Shown here in pieces: positions 62,053 through 64,000 of a DNA stretch of 64,000 nucleotides. Position numbers and translations under genes: made by a program. Each line of letters starts with the position of its first letter. The first letter of the stretch is position 1. The DNA is from Cellulophaga sp. L1A9. Lineage in GTDB: Bacteria; Bacteroidota; Bacteroidia; Flavobacteriales; Flavobacteriaceae. The stretch spans positions 4,216,001 to 4,280,000 of the forward strand of contig NZ_CP047027.1 of NCBI RefSeq assembly GCF_009797025.1, read 5' to 3'. The notes beneath the pieces were generated by a model. That model saw only the letters and a program-made list of their open reading frames with translations, made no database searches and had not been told where the DNA came from.

Positions 62053-63237
62053 TTAATTAAATTGATGTCTTGTAATAATTCCTTTAAGATTAGCTTTTAA
62101 ATCTTCTCCCGCATCATAAACCATTTGTTCATTAGTAGGGAAGGGTACTGCTGCTAAGCTTAACATAGAAATAAGATCATTGTCTAAAGCCAATTTATCT
62201 CCACTATAATTTGCATAGTTGTGTTCAAAAAGAAACAGACTAGATAACGGGTAGGTGTTAATCTGTTGTTTTGTTTTTAAATCTAAAAAATTAACTTGAC
62301 CAACTACTTGAGCCGATTTAGTTTGTGTAAACTGGTAAAAGTCACACTTTACAGTTTTAAATTTATCAATCTTAATTTTATTTCCCAAACTATCTTTTAC
62401 TTGATTTCCACTACGATCTAAAGCATAGGTGTATCCATCAATAATCTGTTTTTCTTTACTTATTTGTTTTTCTTTAATTTGTTCTGGTGAAATAGAAATA
62501 TTTTTAAAAACCACATCCATTTCATAATCATAATGTATACTATTTATAGCATTGGTATGGTATTCTGTCCATAAATTATTTAATCCGAACGTATTAAAGT
62601 TTAGTAAATCTTCTTCCAGCCTGCTTGGGATAATTTGTTCTGTATCATTAAACAAACGAACTTGAACGTAATCTATTCCCTTTTGATGTGCTTGTTGAAT
62701 TTTAAGATTAGTGTCTTTATATCCAGGATTCAGCTTCTCTAAATACAACAAATCATTGTATGCTGTTCTAAAATCATTTTTCGCTGTAGATTGCTCTAGA
62801 AGCGATGATGCATTGGCATATACATAGTCTGACAACTGATTTCTAGTGCTAATTATTTTAGCATCATAATCGGTAAAAGAGAACTTAGCTTCACGATCTT
62901 CCTCATAAATCATTAAGGGCAATAAAGGCTTAATGCGCTCTTCTATTTGTTTTAAGTTTACGTAGCCATTATAAATTTGTTCATAATTAGCTGCATTATT
63001 ACTTTTTTGAAGAAACGCAATTTGCTTTAGCTCTCTAGCGGTATTTTTCTTAAACGCCTCTTCTAATAATAAAACATAAGGCTGATTCCCTTTTTTGGTT
63101 TTATTATCCACTAAATTATTTAGTGCCTTATTAATTGCTGCATCATAATTTCCGGAATTTAAAGCCTCTTGTGTTTTTTTTACACCTCCACAGGATATAA
63201 AAAAAAGAATACTGGTTGCGAGTAAAATTTTTTTCAT
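62053..63237 (-). CDS. TPR-like lipoprotein of unknown function
   Basis: A 394-residue predicted lipoprotein: MKKILLATSILFFISCGG with the lipobox Cys at 16. The N-terminal third looks helical and repeat-like (TQEALNSGNYDAAINKALNN and the segment around YVLLLEEAFKKNTARELK), consistent with degenerate tetratricopeptide repeats. The C-terminal half is beta-rich (QVVGQVNFLDLKTKQQINTY). No enzyme motif is recognised. It is monocistronic, between the ytxJ terminator and fahA. A structural or assembly role in the envelope is plausible but unproven. Confidence 0.8.
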   Translation of the reverse strand: MKKILLATSILFFISCGGVKKTQEALNSGNYDAAINKALNNLVDNKTKKGNQPYVLLLEEAFKKNTARELKQIAFLQKSNNAANYEQIYNGYVNLKQIEERIKPLLPLMIYEEDREAKFSFTDYDAKIISTRNQLSDYVYANASSLLEQSTAKNDFRTAYNDLLYLEKLNPGYKDTNLKIQQAHQKGIDYVQVRLFNDTEQIIPSRLEEDLLNFNTFGLNNLWTEYHTNAINSIHYDYEMDVVFKNISISPEQIKEKQISKEKQIIDGYTYALDRSGNQVKDSLGNKIKIDKFKTVKCDFYQFTQTKSAQVVGQVNFLDLKTKQQINTYPLSSLFLFEHNYANYSGDKLALDNDLISMLSLAAVPFPTNEQMVYDAGEDLKANLKGIITRHQFN

Positions 63238-63350
63238 AATATATTATTTATGGGTTTCTTGGAATTATTTCCAATAGCCGTGCCATAATTTAGTATGAAA
63301 ACGATAACGTTTCACTTCTAGTATATAAAAAGGCTTTTAACCCTATATGT

Positions 63351-64000
63351 TTACTGCTTTTTTTTAGGTTGATATACTGGTAATAATTTTGTAGACACCT
63401 CTCCAAAACCAATTCTTATACCCTCATTTTTACAGAACCCTTTAATCACTACCGTATCATTATCTTCTATAAACTTTCTTGTTGCCCCATCATTTAATTT
63501 CACTTCTTGCTTACCACCCCAGCTTAATTCTAGCATAGAACCGTAAGAATCTGGCGTTGGTCCAGATATGGTTCCACTACCCATTAAATCACCGCTGTTT
63601 ACATTACAGCCGTTAACGGTATGGTGCGCCAATTGTTGAGACATGGTCCAATACATGAATTTAAAATTAGATTTTGTCACTGTGGTCGCCGTGCTATTTT
63701 CAGGAACAATGTCTACTTCTAAATGAATATCATAGCTTTTATTACCATCTGCTTGTACCAAATAGGGTAGTGGCTTAGGTTCTTGGGCTGGGCTATCTAC
63801 TTTAAAAGGTTGTAAGGCATCCATCGTAACAATCCATGGTGATATTGAGGATGCAAAGTTTTTAGCTAAAAACGGACCTAAAGGAACATATTCCCATTTC
63901 TGAATATCTCTAGCACTCCAATCGTTAAATAAAACCATTCCGAAGATATAATCTTCTGCTTCATCAACAGGAATTGGTTCTCCTAAAACATTAGCATCCG
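63351..64000 (-). CDS. fahA: Fumarylacetoacetase (C-terminal half; 5' end outside the window)
   Basis: The open frame runs to the right edge of the window, giving about 216 residues of an enzyme that is normally around 420. The visible part carries the FAH catalytic-domain motifs [54 protein letters not shown] and GTISGP. The enzyme hydrolyses fumarylacetoacetate, the last step of tyrosine and phenylalanine breakdown. An ATG at 63938 exists but is internal, since the protein-like sequence continues upstream of it (DYIFG directly precedes). Neighbouring tyrosine-degradation genes, if any, lie beyond the window. Confidence 0.93.
   Translation of the reverse strand, partial: DANVLGEPIPVDEAEDYIFGMVLFNDWSARDIQKWEYVPLGPFLAKNFASSISPWIVTMDALQPFKVDSPAQEPKPLPYLVQADGNKSYDIHLEVDIVPENSTATTVTKSNFKFMYWTMSQQLAHHTVNGCNVNSGDLMGSGTISGPTPDSYGSMLELSWGGKQEVKLNDGATRKFIEDNDTVVIKGFCKNEGIRIGFGEVSTKLLPVYQPKKKQ

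Noticed and set aside
1..64000. Prophage, insertion sequences, integrases or rRNA genes
   Set aside because: None of the proteins or repeats in the window matches a transposase, integrase or phage structural gene, and no rRNA-like sequence was seen.

Overview
The window is chromosomal DNA from a low-GC member of the Bacteroidota, most likely a marine Flavobacteriaceae. The evidence is the gene content (LolA/LptF-type envelope genes beside a RibBA-like fusion, DUF6952 beside peroxiredoxin and thioredoxin, a TonB receptor with a CarboxypepD_reg domain, a YtxJ-type thiol protein, class II KARI), several genes starting with TTG or GTG, and promoter boxes of the Bacteroidota type (TAnnTTTG). No genus is claimed. 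I see no phage genes, insertion sequences, rRNA or CRISPR array.

Positions 1-5110 are a defence locus: the end of hsdM, a complete hsdS, an AAA ATPase plus HNH nuclease pair of the Septu type (PtuA/PtuB), and an unrecognised 266-residue gene. All lie on the + strand and the first four are packed tightly. Beyond the last gene come about four tandem 87-99 bp units, each with two hairpins, and then a tRNA-Ser(UGA) gene on the - strand whose 3' end faces the defence genes. This looks like the edge of a genomic island.

Positions 5960-29600 are core metabolism and envelope genes: a nitroreductase-like oxidoreductase; a DegT-type aminotransferase; a - strand operon ftsK-lolA-lptF/G-ribB, whose RibB carries a degenerate GTP cyclohydrolase II half; dgkA-tpx; a peroxiredoxin-thioredoxin-DUF6952 group; an Lrp regulator divergent from a methionine gamma-lyase-like enzyme and an NhaC-family transporter, with a terminator-like hairpin in the lyase leader; lpdA; an aldo/keto reductase; a double CDGSH protein; and the FMN reductase-pabB-tilS-dsbD-DUF1801 cluster.

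Positions 29600-44100 are more varied: a zinc metallopeptidase lipoprotein, a penicillin acylase homologue, yifB/comM, and a decayed patch with a frameshifted copy of the yifB 3' end. Small unknown genes follow, then a + strand operon of a DUF2891 lipoprotein, an Nramp-fold transporter lacking the metal-binding motifs, and pxpABC (5-oxoprolinase). An aldehyde dehydrogenase converges on this operon.

Positions 44100-52000 are the isoleucine/valine operon ilvD-ilvB-(methyltransferase)-ilvN-ilvC followed by ilvA. A 17-residue leader peptide with the run V-I-I-I-L-L and a terminator hairpin precede it, which is the layout of a ribosome-mediated attenuator. Positions 52000-64000 hold gapN, a TPR protein, a TonB receptor, an MFS transporter converging with a TetR regulator, clpB, a YtxJ-like protein, a lipoprotein and the C-terminal half of fumarylacetoacetase, cut by the window edge.
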